DNA from: Lysobacteraceae bacterium
GTDB taxonomy: Bacteria > Pseudomonadota > Gammaproteobacteria > Xanthomonadales > Xanthomonadaceae
NCBI GenBank assembly: GCA_021299355.1
Contig: JAJTGG010000002.1
Span: 20,227 to 84,226 of the forward strand
DNA: 64,000 nt
Direction of reading: 5' to 3'
How positions within the stretch are numbered: the first letter of the stretch is position 1; every line of letters begins with the position of its first letter. The notes beneath the pieces are model-generated. The model saw nothing but the letters and a program-made list of their open reading frames with translations. It was not told the origin of the DNA and ran no database searches. Positions 36,001 through 47,496 of this stretch are shown piece after piece. The position numbers and the translations under genes were made by a program.

Positions 36001-37758
36001 ATGATTTCCGTACATCCCCTGAAACGCCTGCGCCGTTTCGCCGAACCCTACCGCACGGCGATACGCCGTGGCGTGCTGTATTCGGTGCTGAACAAGGCGT
36101 TCGACGTGCTGCCGGAAATCCTGATCGGCGTCGCAGTCGATGTGGTAGTCAACCAGCGCGAATCGTTTCTGGCGCGCCTGGGCATTGCCGATCCGATGCA
36201 TCAGCTCTGGGTGCTGGTCGGTCTTACCGTGGTGGTGTGGGTCTGCGAATCGCTGTTTGAATACCTGCATCGTCTGGTCTGGCGCAATCTCGCGCAGAAT
36301 CTGCAGCATGATCTGCGCCTCGAAGCGTATTCACACATCCAGCGCCTGCCGCCGGACTTCATCCAGGAAGAGCGTTCCGGACGCTTGATGGCGGCACTGA
36401 ATGAAGACGTCAACCAGATCGAACGCTTCCTCAACACCGGCGCCAACGACCTGATTCAGGTCGGTGTGTCTTCGCTTCTGGTCGGCGCGGTGTTCTTTTC
36501 GCTCACCGCCAGCACCGCGGTGTTGGCCCTGCTGCCGATTCCGCTCATCCTGTTCGGCACCTTCTGGTTCCAGAAGCGCCTGTATCCGCGTTATACCGCG
36601 GCGCGCGAAGCCGCCGCGGGCGTGTCCAACCGGCTGGCCAATAACCTGCAGGGCATGAGCACCATCCAAGCCTATACCGCCGAAAACTTCGAGGCCGAAC
36701 ACCTGCGCGCGGCCAGCGACGGCTTCCGCAAACACAATCGCGATGCGATCCGCTATTCGGCGGCAATCACCCCGGTGATCCGCATGGCGATTCTGGCCGG
36801 CTTCGTGATGACCCTGCTGTACGGCGGCTCACTGGTACTCAAGGGTGAACTCGGGGTCGGCAGTTATTCGGCGCTGGTCTATCTGACCCAACGCCTGTTG
36901 TGGCCGATGACGCGTCTGGCCGATATGACCGATCTGTACCAGCGGGCTATGGCCTCGGTCGACCGGGTCATGGATCTGCTGGACATCGCGCCGACAGCCG
37001 ACGGAACGGTGGTGGTGAAAACACCCGTGCGCGGTGCGCTCACGTTCGATGCGGTCAGCTTCGCCTACGGCGCCACGCCGGTGCTGCACAGCGTCAGCCT
37101 GAACATTCCTGCCGGCGCCACTATCGCACTGGTCGGCGTTACCGGTAGCGGCAAAAGCACGCTGATCAAACTGGCCCTCGGTTTCATTGAAGCACAATCC
37201 GGTGAAATCCATTTCGACGGCGAGGATCTGCGCATGCTGTCGAAATCCTCACTGCGCGCCGCCATCGGTTACGTCGCTCAGGAATCGTTCCTGACCGACG
37301 GCTCTGTGGCGGAAAACATCGCGTACGGACAACTTCCTGATCCGGAACGGGTGCGCGCGGCGGCGATCGCTGCCGAAGCGCACGGCTTCATCAGCGCACT
37401 GCCGAACGGCTACGACAGCCCGGTCGGTGAACGCGGCAGTCTGCTGTCCGGCGGCCAGCGCCAGCGTATCGCGCTGGCCCGGGCACTGTACAAAAATCCG
37501 GCCCTGCTGATTCTGGACGAGGCGACTTCGGCGGTGGATAACGAAACCGAAGCGGCCATCCAGCGCTCGCTGACACGGCTGAATCACAGCCGATCCTGCC
37601 TGATCGTGGCGCACCGGCTGTCGACCGTGCGTTTCGCCGATTGCATCCACGTGCTGGATGGCGGCCGGATCGTCGAGTCCGGCACGCATGATGAGCTGCT
37701 CAAACAAAACGCCGCTTACACGGCGCTTTGGAAACTGCAGACCGGCGAAACGGTTTAG
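36001..37758 (+). CDS. ABC exporter, fused permease-ATPase (half-transporter)
   Basis: 585 residues. Residues 1-320 are a six-TM type-I exporter domain. Residues ~340-585 are the ATPase with Walker A GVTGSGKST, signature LSGGQRQRIALARAL, Walker B LLILDEATSAVD and the switch His in AHRLS. It works as a homodimer or heterodimer. The sequence resembles general lipid/peptide exporters more than MsbA itself, and no lpxK is adjacent. The substrate is unknown. Its 3' end overlaps the convergent methyltransferase gene by four bases. Confidence 0.92.
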   Translation: MISVHPLKRLRRFAEPYRTAIRRGVLYSVLNKAFDVLPEILIGVAVDVVVNQRESFLARLGIADPMHQLWVLVGLTVVVWVCESLFEYLHRLVWRNLAQNLQHDLRLEAYSHIQRLPPDFIQEERSGRLMAALNEDVNQIERFLNTGANDLIQVGVSSLLVGAVFFSLTASTAVLALLPIPLILFGTFWFQKRLYPRYTAAREAAAGVSNRLANNLQGMSTIQAYTAENFEAEHLRAASDGFRKHNRDAIRYSAAITPVIRMAILAGFVMTLLYGGSLVLKGELGVGSYSALVYLTQRLLWPMTRLADMTDLYQRAMASVDRVMDLLDIAPTADGTVVVKTPVRGALTFDAVSFAYGATPVLHSVSLNIPAGATIALVGVTGSGKSTLIKLALGFIEAQSGEIHFDGEDLRMLSKSSLRAAIGYVAQESFLTDGSVAENIAYGQLPDPERVRAAAIAAEAHGFISALPNGYDSPVGERGSLLSGGQRQRIALARALYKNPALLILDEATSAVDNETEAAIQRSLTRLNHSRSCLIVAHRLSTVRFADCIHVLDGGRIVESGTHDELLKQNAAYTALWKLQTGETV

Positions 37759-38717
37759 GGTTTCACGAAACGCAGGGTCATGCGGTCGCTTTCACCGATG
37801 GCTTGGTATTTGGCACGATCCTTATCGCCCTGGCCGTAGGTCGGCGGCAAGGTCCAGACACCGCCCGGATAATCCTTGGTGTCGTTCGGGTTGGCATTCA
37901 CTTCGCTGCGGGCATCCAGCTTGAAACCGGCCTGGGTCGCCAATGCGATGACTTGCGCTTCGGAAACGTATCCGGACCTGTCGTCTTCGGCCACGTCCTT
38001 GGCGGCGCGGTGTTCGACCACGCCGAGCGTGCCGCCTTTTTTCAGCACCGCGAAGAAACCGGCGAACATGCTTTCGGCCTGCTTGGCCATGCGCCAGTTG
38101 TGCACGTTTCGGAAGGTCAGCACGGCATCGGCCGAGCCGGGCGCGCCGAACTCCGGCTTGGCCGGATCATATTCATGTAGCGCGGCTTTGCCGTAGATTT
38201 CGGGCTTGGCGGCGAACTTGTCGCGCAGGGCCTGGTTCTGTTTCGCGTAATAGGCTTTCGAACTTTCCTTTTCGATCACGGCCGGGCTGGTGACTGCACC
38301 GGTGTAGCTGCCGTGTTTGGTGGCATATGGGGCGATGATTTCGGAATACCAGCCGCCGCCCGGCGAGATTTCGATGACCTTGCTGTGCGGGGTAATGCCG
38401 AAGAACATCAGGGTTTCCAGCGGATGGCGGTATTGATCGCGGGCCGTGTTTTTCGGATCGCGCCAATCGCCTTTAAGGATTTGCTGCAGCATCTCGCGGT
38501 GATGTGCGGCCATCATTTCCGGCGTCATGCCTTTTTCATGGTCCATGCCTTTGCCGTCCATCGGCATGTCGCAGGCCTTCTTGCCGTCGCCGTGATCCAT
38601 GCCGCACATCGCCTTGGGTGCGGTCTCGGCCGCGGGCGCGGCGGCATGGTCGTGTTGGGCAAAGGCGTTGGCAGTGGCCAGCAGGCCGGTAGCGGTAAGC
38701 AGATATAACGGTTTCAT
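37755..38717 (-). CDS. Exported SAM-dependent methyltransferase-like protein with Met/His-rich region
   Basis: 320 residues from ATG 38717 (GGGGA upstream). Signal peptide 1-20 (NAFA-Q). Residues 21-76 are exceptionally rich in His, Met, Asp and Cys (CGMDHGDGKKACDMPMDGKG is the core), resembling periplasmic copper-binding segments. From about 85 on is a class I methyltransferase fold with VIEISPGGGWYSE as the SAM loop and an RNVHNW segment, as in COG4798-type predicted methyltransferases. SAM is not expected in the periplasm, so catalytic activity there is doubtful. A metal or small-molecule binding role is possible (inference). Confidence 0.88.
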   Translation of the reverse strand: MKPLYLLTATGLLATANAFAQHDHAAAPAAETAPKAMCGMDHGDGKKACDMPMDGKGMDHEKGMTPEMMAAHHREMLQQILKGDWRDPKNTARDQYRHPLETLMFFGITPHSKVIEISPGGGWYSEIIAPYATKHGSYTGAVTSPAVIEKESSKAYYAKQNQALRDKFAAKPEIYGKAALHEYDPAKPEFGAPGSADAVLTFRNVHNWRMAKQAESMFAGFFAVLKKGGTLGVVEHRAAKDVAEDDRSGYVSEAQVIALATQAGFKLDARSEVNANPNDTKDYPGGVWTLPPTYGQGDKDRAKYQAIGESDRMTLRFVKP

Positions 38718-38883
38718 GGCAATCCCCAGTTGAATGAACAAGGCAGACAGTCTAGCGAATTTCGCGGCTTTCCGTCAGGGCTGCGGTGGATGCAGTTTGC
38801 CGCCGGTAAAGATTTCATTGGGTTTTTGGAACTAGGCCACAGCACGACCTTCTTCGGACCTAAGACAACCAATTGGCGCGTAT

Positions 38884-39789
38884 CTAACGGGCCGGCTTTG
38901 CGGCCTCGCACGCCGGCGCGAAAGTCCAGCACAGGGCGTCGGGCAGAGCCGTGCGCCAGGCCGCTTCGTTGTGACCGGCTTTGGCGGCGGCGGCGAACTG
39001 CAGTGCCGAGGTGGCCGGCAACGTGGCCTTCCAGCGCACGGCCATCGCTTCGGCATCGGACAGCATGTCATCGCCCTCGGAGCCGCCGACATAAACGTAC
39101 ACGCGCTGTCCGGGCTGCAGAGGCGTTATTGCGGTCTCTTGGGCGATGGCGGGGGAAAACCAATAGCTGGGCGAAAAAACCAAGGCGCGGCCAAATACCT
39201 CCGGGTGGCGCATCACGGCCGCATGCGCCATCAATCCGCCCATGGAGCTGCCAACAATGACGGTGGTAGCGGCTTCCGTCTGTGTCCGGTAGCGTGCATC
39301 CACCGCCGGCTTCACTGCACCGATGAGATCGGCCAGATAGGCTTCACCCCTGGCGGGCGCGAACTCGGAATGAGACCACACGCTGAGCTCCTGCATGCGC
39401 GCTTCGCCGCCATGGTCGATGGCGACGGCAATCACCGCCAGACCATGCTTTTCATACAAGCCGTCGAGCACTTCATCAACGCCCCATTCACCGGCATAGC
39501 TGGTCGCGGCGTCGAATACATTCTGCCCGTCCATGAAGTACACGACCGGATAACGGCAGTCCTTGCAGTCGGCATAATCCGGCGGCAGGTACACGCGCAC
39601 GGTGCGGTCAACGCCCAGCGCCGGCAGCGCCAAGCCGAAGGTTTCGAAACGCTGCAGTTCGGCCACCGATGTGGGGCGCGGCTGTGCCTCCGGCGTCTGC
39701 TGGCGCATGAGCAGAAAGGCAACGGCAGCAGCAATCAATGCGCCGGCCAACAGGCCAACAAGGGCGTAGCGCAGTGCGGTGGATTTCAT
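38884..39789 (-). CDS. Alpha/beta-hydrolase esterase (esterase D/Fes-like), membrane-anchored
   Basis: 301 residues. An N-terminal TM anchor (about 8-28) is followed by an alpha/beta-hydrolase resembling COG2819/COG2382 esterases: VVYFMDGQNVFD, nucleophile elbow GSSMGG, and a C-terminal His in AGHNEAAW. It probably hydrolyses esters, possibly of siderophores or acyl compounds, in the periplasm; this would suit a TonB-rich organism but is inference. It starts nine bases after icd on the same strand. The gap 38718-38883 shows no gene. Confidence 0.87.
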   Translation of the reverse strand: MKSTALRYALVGLLAGALIAAAVAFLLMRQQTPEAQPRPTSVAELQRFETFGLALPALGVDRTVRVYLPPDYADCKDCRYPVVYFMDGQNVFDAATSYAGEWGVDEVLDGLYEKHGLAVIAVAIDHGGEARMQELSVWSHSEFAPARGEAYLADLIGAVKPAVDARYRTQTEAATTVIVGSSMGGLMAHAAVMRHPEVFGRALVFSPSYWFSPAIAQETAITPLQPGQRVYVYVGGSEGDDMLSDAEAMAVRWKATLPATSALQFAAAAKAGHNEAAWRTALPDALCWTFAPACEAAKPAR

Positions 39790-39797
39790 GGTCTGAT

Positions 39798-42107
<2,310 letters not shown>

Positions 42108-42161
42108 TTATTGTCGTTGATTTCAGGGGTTTTGGGAAATGACGTAGTGCAAAGTAATCAC

Positions 42162-43505
42162 TTACTTCCCGATACAGAAACTCGAAAAAATCCGGCCGAG
42201 CAGCGCGTCGGCATCCATGTGTCCGGTAATCGAACCGATGGCGTTGTGCGCGAGGCGCAGTTCTTCGGCGGCCAACTCGGCCTGGGCCTGATTGCACAAT
42301 CCTGTAGCAGCCGCGAGATGCGCGGCGGCCAGATCCAAAGCTTCAATATGGCGTGCACGGGCACTGAAACTGCCGGTCCCGCTTTCGCCGAATCCGGCGG
42401 CCTGCGCCAGCTCATGACGCAGCGCCTCCAGGCCTTCGCCGTTCTTGGCCGACAACCACAGATGCACGCCGTCATCGCGTTGTTCCCGGCCAATGGCATG
42501 CCCGCTCAAATCGGATTTGTTGTGTAGCCAGAGAATACGGGCGGCGCTGCCCTGCAAGGCTTCGGCCAAAGACGCGAAGGCGTTGCTGGTATCGTCGAGC
42601 ACGGCCAGCACCAGATCGGCCTTGGCCAGCTCACCGCGGGCGCGGCGGATGCCTTCGGCTTCCACGGTTTCTTCGGTTTCGCGCAGCCCGGCGGTGTCCG
42701 CCAAGGTCAGCCACAGGCCATCGACCTGGATGGTTTCACGCAGCACATCGCGGGTGGTACCGGCGATGTCGGTGACGATGGCGCGGTCTTCGCCGGCCAG
42801 GGCGTTGAGCAAGGACGACTTGCCGGCATTGGGCGCACCGACGATGACCACATGCAGGCCGTCCATCAGGCGCTTGCCCTGCTCGGCCTCAGCGCGCAGC
42901 TGCGCCAGATCGGTTTTACCGCGTTCCAGCAGATTGCGGATTTCCGGCGCGGCCAGAAAATCGATTTCTTCATCGGGAAAATCCAGCGCCGCTTCCACGT
43001 AAACGCGGGCGTGCACCAGCTGTTCAGCCACGGCATGGCAACGCTTCGAGAACACGCCGTCCAACGAACGGCGAGCGGCGCGGGCCGCGGTTTCCGATTG
43101 CGCGGCAATCAGATCGGCCACGGCTTCGGCCTGGGCCAGATCGAGTTTGTCGTTGAGGAAGGCGCGTTCGGTGAACTCCCCGGGGCGCGCATCACGTGCG
43201 CCCAAGCGGCGGCATTCGCGCAGAATGGCATTGAGCAGGGACGGATTGCCGTGCGCCTGCAATTCCAGTACGTCTTCGCCGGTATAGGAGTGCGGGCGCT
43301 GGAAATAAATCAGCACGGCGTCATCGAGCACTTCGCCGCTGCCCTCGCGCAGATGCGCGTGCAGCGCATGGCGCGGCTTCAGACTTTGACCGCACAGACT
43401 TTCACCGATTTCACGCGCTTTCGGCCCGGACACCCGGACAATGCCGACGCCGGCCGGACCGAAGGCGGTGGCGAGCGCGGCGATGGTGTCGGTCGTGGCC
43501 GTCAT
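42162..43505 (-). CDS. mnmE: tRNA modification GTPase MnmE (TrmE)
   Basis: 447 residues. N-terminal formyl-THF-binding domain (1-120), helical domain interrupted by a G domain (about 215-375) with G1 GAPNAGKSS, G2/G3 GTTRD and DTAG, G4 NKSD, and the invariant C-terminus FCIGK. With MnmG it installs the 5-carboxymethylaminomethyl group on wobble U34 of tRNAs. It is located directly after yidC (13 bases), the conserved rpmH-rnpA-yidC-mnmE order next to oriC. Confidence 0.98.
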   Translation of the reverse strand: MTATTDTIAALATAFGPAGVGIVRVSGPKAREIGESLCGQSLKPRHALHAHLREGSGEVLDDAVLIYFQRPHSYTGEDVLELQAHGNPSLLNAILRECRRLGARDARPGEFTERAFLNDKLDLAQAEAVADLIAAQSETAARAARRSLDGVFSKRCHAVAEQLVHARVYVEAALDFPDEEIDFLAAPEIRNLLERGKTDLAQLRAEAEQGKRLMDGLHVVIVGAPNAGKSSLLNALAGEDRAIVTDIAGTTRDVLRETIQVDGLWLTLADTAGLRETEETVEAEGIRRARGELAKADLVLAVLDDTSNAFASLAEALQGSAARILWLHNKSDLSGHAIGREQRDDGVHLWLSAKNGEGLEALRHELAQAAGFGESGTGSFSARARHIEALDLAAAHLAAATGLCNQAQAELAAEELRLAHNAIGSITGHMDADALLGRIFSSFCIGK

Positions 43506-43518
43506 CGCACGCGCCGGA

Positions 43519-45228
43519 TTATTTCGCCGGCGCGGGATGGTGACCGTGCGTGCCGTATTTCTTGGTCATCCACCATTGCTGGGCCAGACCGAGCAGACCG
43601 TTGGTCACCCAGTACAGCACCAAGCCGGACGGGAAGAAGGCCATCATCACGCCGAAGATCAGCGGCATGAAGGTCATCATCTTTTTCTGCAGCGGATCCA
43701 TGCCCGGCATCGGCGTCAGCTTCTGGGTCAGGAACATGACGATAAGATTCAGTGCCGGCAGGATGAAATACGGATCGGCGTCGGTCAGGTTCTGGATCCA
43801 GCCGATCCACGGCGCCTGACGCAGCTCGACCGATTCCACCAGCACCCAGTAGAGCGCCAGGAAAATCGGGATCGGAATCAGCATCGGCAGACAGCCGGCG
43901 GCCGGATTGATTTTTTCCTTCTTATACAGCTCCATCTGCGCGACCGCGAATTTCTGGCGGTCGTCGCCGTAGCGTTCTTTCAACGCCTCGATGCGCGGCT
44001 GGATGGCGCGCATTCGAGCCATACTCTGGTACTGCTTGGCCGAGAGCGGGAACAACACGGCCTTCAACACGATGACGATGGCGATGATGGCCCAACCCCA
44101 GTTGCCGAGCAGATCATGCAGCTTGGAAAGCAGCCAGAACAGCGGCTGCGCGAGGAAACTGAAAATGCCGTAATCCACGCTCAGATCCAGCGTCGGGTGC
44201 ACGGCGTTCATCGCTTTCTGCGCTTTCGGACCGACCCACAGGCGGTCTTCGCGGCTGTGGCTGGCGCCTGGCGCAATCACGGTTTCGCCGGAAATGCCGC
44301 GCACCAGATAATAGGCCTGCGACAGGGGGCCTTCGGTGGCCAGAGAGTAGGTCTGGGTATCGCCTTTGGCAGGCAACCAGACCGAGACGAAGTGATGCTG
44401 CAGCATGCCGAACCAACCATCGGTGATGGCTTTGTTCGGACTCTGGATCACGCCGTCATCATAGTAATCGGCAAAACTGATTTTTTCGTATTTGTCGGGC
44501 TCGCCGTACCAGGCAGAACCGATGAAGCTGAACGATTCCGGATTGGTGAAGCCGGCATGTTTCGGCGGCGGCGGCGGCGGGATGCGCTTGAGCTGTTCGT
44601 AGGCAAAGCCGGACCACGGCGCGGCGCCGGTGTTGCGCAGAGTCTGCTGCAGGGCGATCTCGAACTTGCCCCGTTGCAGCACCAGGGTTTTGGTCAGGCT
44701 GATGCCGCTGGCATCGGTCCAGACAAACGGTACCGACAGGCTGTCCTGGCCCTGCTTCAATTCATAACGGCGCTGGCCGTCTGCGGTGCTGAACTGCGCA
44801 TTATGGTTGGGCTCGGCGGCATGCGTGCGGGTCAGCCAGCCGGATTCGGCGATGAAGAAATCGGTGCTGCCGTTATCCAGCAACAACACGTTGGTGCTGC
44901 CCGGCTTTTTTTCCTTCGAATAGGTCAGCAGTTCGGCGCGCACGATACTCACGCCTTTCAGGTCCACGGTTAGGCGGAACACATCGGTGACGATTTCTAC
45001 GGTTTGTGCGTTGTTTGCGGCGGCGACCACCGGCAATGCCGGCGCTCCGGCCACGGGCGTGTCGGGCAATGCCGGCAACGCGCCGACGGCTGCCGGCACC
45101 GGTGCAAGCGCGGTGGGGGCGTTGACGGCCGGTGCCGGAGCTGTCGGCGCCGGGGTTTGCCACTGCTGGAACAACAGAAAAGCGACCGCCAGCCAGGCAA
45201 TCAGGAGAAAGGTGCGCGTTTGATTCAT
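43519..45228 (-). CDS. yidC: Membrane protein insertase YidC (Oxa1 family)
   Basis: 569 residues from ATG 45228 (MNQTRTFL). One N-terminal TM helix, a Pro/Ala-rich linker, a large periplasmic domain (about 60-345), then the five-helix Oxa1 core with LFWLLSKLHDLLGNWGWAII and NPAAGCLPMLIPIPIF. A short C-terminal basic tail is present (GTHGHHPAPAK). It inserts and folds inner-membrane proteins alone or with SecYEG. The gap to rnpA is only 66 bases, so the usual yidD gene is absent at this place. Confidence 0.97.
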   Translation of the reverse strand: MNQTRTFLLIAWLAVAFLLFQQWQTPAPTAPAPAVNAPTALAPVPAAVGALPALPDTPVAGAPALPVVAAANNAQTVEIVTDVFRLTVDLKGVSIVRAELLTYSKEKKPGSTNVLLLDNGSTDFFIAESGWLTRTHAAEPNHNAQFSTADGQRRYELKQGQDSLSVPFVWTDASGISLTKTLVLQRGKFEIALQQTLRNTGAAPWSGFAYEQLKRIPPPPPPKHAGFTNPESFSFIGSAWYGEPDKYEKISFADYYDDGVIQSPNKAITDGWFGMLQHHFVSVWLPAKGDTQTYSLATEGPLSQAYYLVRGISGETVIAPGASHSREDRLWVGPKAQKAMNAVHPTLDLSVDYGIFSFLAQPLFWLLSKLHDLLGNWGWAIIAIVIVLKAVLFPLSAKQYQSMARMRAIQPRIEALKERYGDDRQKFAVAQMELYKKEKINPAAGCLPMLIPIPIFLALYWVLVESVELRQAPWIGWIQNLTDADPYFILPALNLIVMFLTQKLTPMPGMDPLQKKMMTFMPLIFGVMMAFFPSGLVLYWVTNGLLGLAQQWWMTKKYGTHGHHPAPAK

Positions 45229-45294
45229 GAGTAGTTTCAGCAGGCGGCAGGGCAAGGTGCCAATTTTACTGTGTTTGGGTGCCGCGCGCCTGTT

Positions 45295-45651
45295 TTACAA
45301 GGGCGCCGGTGCTGTAATCGATGAAAACAGCTGTTCCAGCTCGGCGCGGACAGCGGCATTGCCGGCATCACGGGCACTGGGCTGGGCGACCAGTACATAA
45401 TCACCCTGGACTTTCGGACTGCTACGGAAACTTTCGCGGCACAGGCGCTTGAGCCGGTTGCGGGACACCGACAGGGGAACCGCCTTTTTCGGCACGGCCA
45501 GACCGAGACGGGCGGGCGTCGCGCCGGACAGGAAATACAGGCGAAAAAATACGCCCGAGTGTTTCAAGCCGGTTTTGAACACGGCTTGGAACTCGGGCGC
45601 AGCACGCAGGCGTGCGGATTTCGGAAACGGCTGTGGCGACGGATCGGCCAT
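45295..45651 (-). CDS. rnpA: Ribonuclease P protein component
   Basis: 118 residues from ATG 45651. The RNR signature appears as SRNRLKRLCRESFR, with the N-terminal KSARLRAAPEFQAVF region. It is the protein subunit that helps the RNA enzyme bind precursor tRNA. No Shine-Dalgarno is seen; instead a perfect hairpin (45659-45676) sits just upstream of the start, after the rpmH stop. An alternative ATG at 45741 inside rpmH would add a long atypical leader and is less likely. Confidence 0.95.
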   Translation of the reverse strand: MADPSPQPFPKSARLRAAPEFQAVFKTGLKHSGVFFRLYFLSGATPARLGLAVPKKAVPLSVSRNRLKRLCRESFRSSPKVQGDYVLVAQPSARDAGNAAVRAELEQLFSSITAPAPL

Positions 45652-45658
45652 GGCCAGA

Positions 45659-45676
45659 GGCAGCCCGGAGGCTGCC
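45659..45676 (-). other. Inverted repeat in the rpmH-rnpA gap
   Basis: GGCAGCC-CGGA-GGCTGCC forms a perfect seven-base stem with a tetraloop, entirely between the rpmH stop (45683) and the rnpA ATG (45651). There is no T-run. It may tune rnpA translation or be an mRNA processing or attenuation site, giving far more L34 than RnpA from one transcript (inference). Confidence 0.6.
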
Positions 45677-45682
45677 GGAGCG

Positions 45683-45823
45683 TTAGACGCAGAGGCGTGC
45701 GCGGCCCTTGGCGCGGCGGCGGGCCAGAACCTTGCGACCATCGGCGGTTTTCATGCGGGCACGGAAACCGTGGTCGCGTTTGCGTTTCAGATTGCTGGGT
45801 TGGTACGTGCGTTTGGTGGCCAT
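45683..45823 (-). CDS. rpmH: 50S ribosomal protein L34
   Basis: 46 residues: [19 protein letters not shown] start, very basic, ending with the usual [16 protein letters not shown] region and a short LCV tail. The N-terminal MATKRTYQ form is typical of Lysobacterales. It is a component of the large ribosomal subunit. First gene of the rpmH-rnpA-yidC-mnmE cluster, with a good promoter at 45864-45893. ATG 45823 is the only fitting start. Confidence 0.98.
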   Translation of the reverse strand: MATKRTYQPSNLKRKRDHGFRARMKTADGRKVLARRRAKGRARLCV

Positions 45824-45863
45824 GACGGCACCTCGTTCATAAAGGGGGTGTAGTGAACTGGAA

Positions 45864-45893
45864 AGCATAACGGCTTCACGGGCTTGCCGTCAA
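45864..45893 (-). promoter_or_regulatory. Promoter of rpmH
   Basis: Read on the minus strand: TTGACG (45893-45888), 18 bases, TATGCT (45869-45864), about 40 bases before the rpmH ATG. Good match to the sigma-70 consensus and expected for a ribosomal protein gene. Confidence 0.7.
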
Positions 45894-45905
45894 GTCACGT
45901 AGCGC

Positions 45906-45935
45906 TTGGCAGAACCCGAGGCAACAGGCTAGACT
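45906..45935 (+). promoter_or_regulatory. Promoter of dnaA
   Basis: TTGGCA (45906-45911), 18-base spacer, TAGACT (45930-45935), 40 bases before the dnaA ATG. A DnaA box (45951-45959) follows at about +10, so transcription would be repressed when DnaA is abundant. Confidence 0.65.
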
Positions 45936-45950
45936 GGTCAACCGAGTGAG

Positions 45951-45959
45951 TTATCCACA
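45951..45959 (+). promoter_or_regulatory. DnaA box in dnaA leader
   Basis: Perfect TTATCCACA nonamer between the dnaA promoter and ATG 45976. The position suits autoregulation of dnaA. Confidence 0.85.
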
Positions 45960-45975
45960 GAAGATTTAACCCCGC

Positions 45976-47286
45976 ATGAACGTTTGGTCGCAATGTTTGC
46001 AGCGCCTGGAGCAGGAATATCCGGCGGAAGATGTCCACACCTGGCTGAAGCCCCTGCAGGCCAGCCGGCACAGCGACGAACTGCAGCTGCTGGCACCGAA
46101 CGCGTTCGTGGTCGATCAGGTGCGCGAACACTACTTGCCGCGCATCCAGGAGCTCGCAAAACACTATTCCGGCACGGACCTGGCGGTGCGCATCCAGGTC
46201 GGGTCGAGTTCGAAAACGGCTGCGCCGGCCAAAGCCGCCGCCAAAAAGACGCCGGAACCCGATTTCCTGGGCAATGTCGACGGCCATTACACCTTCGACA
46301 ACTTCGTGGTCGGCAAATGCAACCAGATGGGCCACGCCATGGCCCTGCAGGTCGCCAAGAACCCGGGCAAGGCCTACAATCCTCTGCTGCTTTACGGCAG
46401 CACTGGCCTGGGCAAAACCCACCTGATGTACGCCGCCGGTAATTTCATGCGGGCCCACAACCCGGGCATGCGGGTGCTGTACCTGCGTTCGGAACAGTTC
46501 TTCAACGCCATGATGAAGGCCCTGGCCGACAAGACCATGGCGCAGTTCAAGAAGCAGTTCCAGCAGGTCGATGCGCTGCTGATTGACGACATCCAGTTCT
46601 TCGCCGGCAAGAACACCACCCAGGAAGAGTTCTTCCACACCTTCAATTCCCTGGTGGACGGCAAGCAGCAGATCATCCTGACCTGCGACCGCTATCCGCG
46701 CGAAGTCGAAAATCTCGAGCCGCGGCTGAAATCACGGCTGGGCTGGGGTCTTTCCGTAGTGCTTGAACCGCCGGATGATGAAACCCGGGCCACCATCCTG
46801 ATGGACAAGGCACAACGGCGCGGAATCGAACTGCCGGCGGATGTGGCCTGGCAGATCGCCAAACGCCTGCACTCCAGCGTGCGTGATCTGGAAGGCGCTT
46901 TGAACACCTTGGCGGCCCGTGCCAATTTCACCGGCCGGCCGATAACGCTGGAGTTCGCCCAGGAAACCCTGCGAGATTTGATGCGCGCGCAAGCCACCGT
47001 CATTTCTTTGAGCAATATTCAGAAAACCGTGGCAGACTACTATCAATTGAAGTTGTCCGATCTGCTGTCTGCGCGCCGTACGCGTTCGCTGGCGCGGCCG
47101 CGGCAGGTGGCGATGGCTTTGGCGAAGGAGCTGACCGAACACAGTTTGCCGGAAATCGGCGAGGCGTTCGGCGGGCGTGATCACACCACCGTGCTGCACG
47201 GCTGCCGGGTTGTTTCCGGGTTGCGTGAATCGGATGGCAAGATCCGCGAAGATTGGGATAAATTGGTCCGGAAATTGACGGAATAA
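45976..47286 (+). CDS. dnaA: Chromosomal replication initiator DnaA
   Basis: 436 residues. Domain I (1-85), short Ala/Lys-rich domain II (about 86-100), AAA+ domain III with Walker [10 protein letters not shown] (about 139-147), Walker [10 protein letters not shown] and sensor [10 protein letters not shown], and domain IV with the DNA-binding signature [10 protein letters not shown]. It binds DnaA boxes and melts the origin in its ATP form. The gene is flanked by DnaA boxes on both sides. ATG 45976 begins [16 protein letters not shown]. Domain II is much shorter than in E. coli, as is usual for the group. Confidence 0.99.
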   Translation: MNVWSQCLQRLEQEYPAEDVHTWLKPLQASRHSDELQLLAPNAFVVDQVREHYLPRIQELAKHYSGTDLAVRIQVGSSSKTAAPAKAAAKKTPEPDFLGNVDGHYTFDNFVVGKCNQMGHAMALQVAKNPGKAYNPLLLYGSTGLGKTHLMYAAGNFMRAHNPGMRVLYLRSEQFFNAMMKALADKTMAQFKKQFQQVDALLIDDIQFFAGKNTTQEEFFHTFNSLVDGKQQIILTCDRYPREVENLEPRLKSRLGWGLSVVLEPPDDETRATILMDKAQRRGIELPADVAWQIAKRLHSSVRDLEGALNTLAARANFTGRPITLEFAQETLRDLMRAQATVISLSNIQKTVADYYQLKLSDLLSARRTRSLARPRQVAMALAKELTEHSLPEIGEAFGGRDHTTVLHGCRVVSGLRESDGKIREDWDKLVRKLTE

Positions 47287-47496
47287 GATTCGGAGCAAAC
47301 TGTGGATAAGGTGTGGTTGAATCTTCCGGTAAAAACTTATCCACAATCCACACACATGCGATAAGTGCAATCTTCACCACCCTTATAAGTTGAAATAAGT
47401 TATAAAAATCAATTATTTACTGAGTTATCCCGTACTTTTTCCAACTCTACCACCACCACCAGTTTGAATAATTAACTTAGTCATTGGAATCCCACT
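47287..47496. other. Probable replication origin oriC (dnaA-dnaN intergenic)
   Basis: 210 bases without a gene. They contain two perfect DnaA boxes in opposite orientations (TGTGGATAA at 47301-47309 and TTATCCACA at 47337-47345), a degenerate box TTATCCCGT (47425-47433), and an AT-rich tract at about 47383-47424 that could be the unwinding element. The dnaA-dnaN gap is the origin in many bacteria, including Lysobacterales. The dnaN promoter should also be here. Confidence 0.8.

Noticed and set aside
38718-38883. Short open frame between the methyltransferase and esterase genes
   Set aside because: It overlaps both neighbours out of frame, lacks a ribosome-binding site and resembles nothing known; the gap is left as non-coding.
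45652-45741. Extended rnpA starting at ATG 45741
   Set aside because: It would overlap rpmH by 59 bases and add 30 residues not typical of RnpA; ATG 45651 gives normal length.
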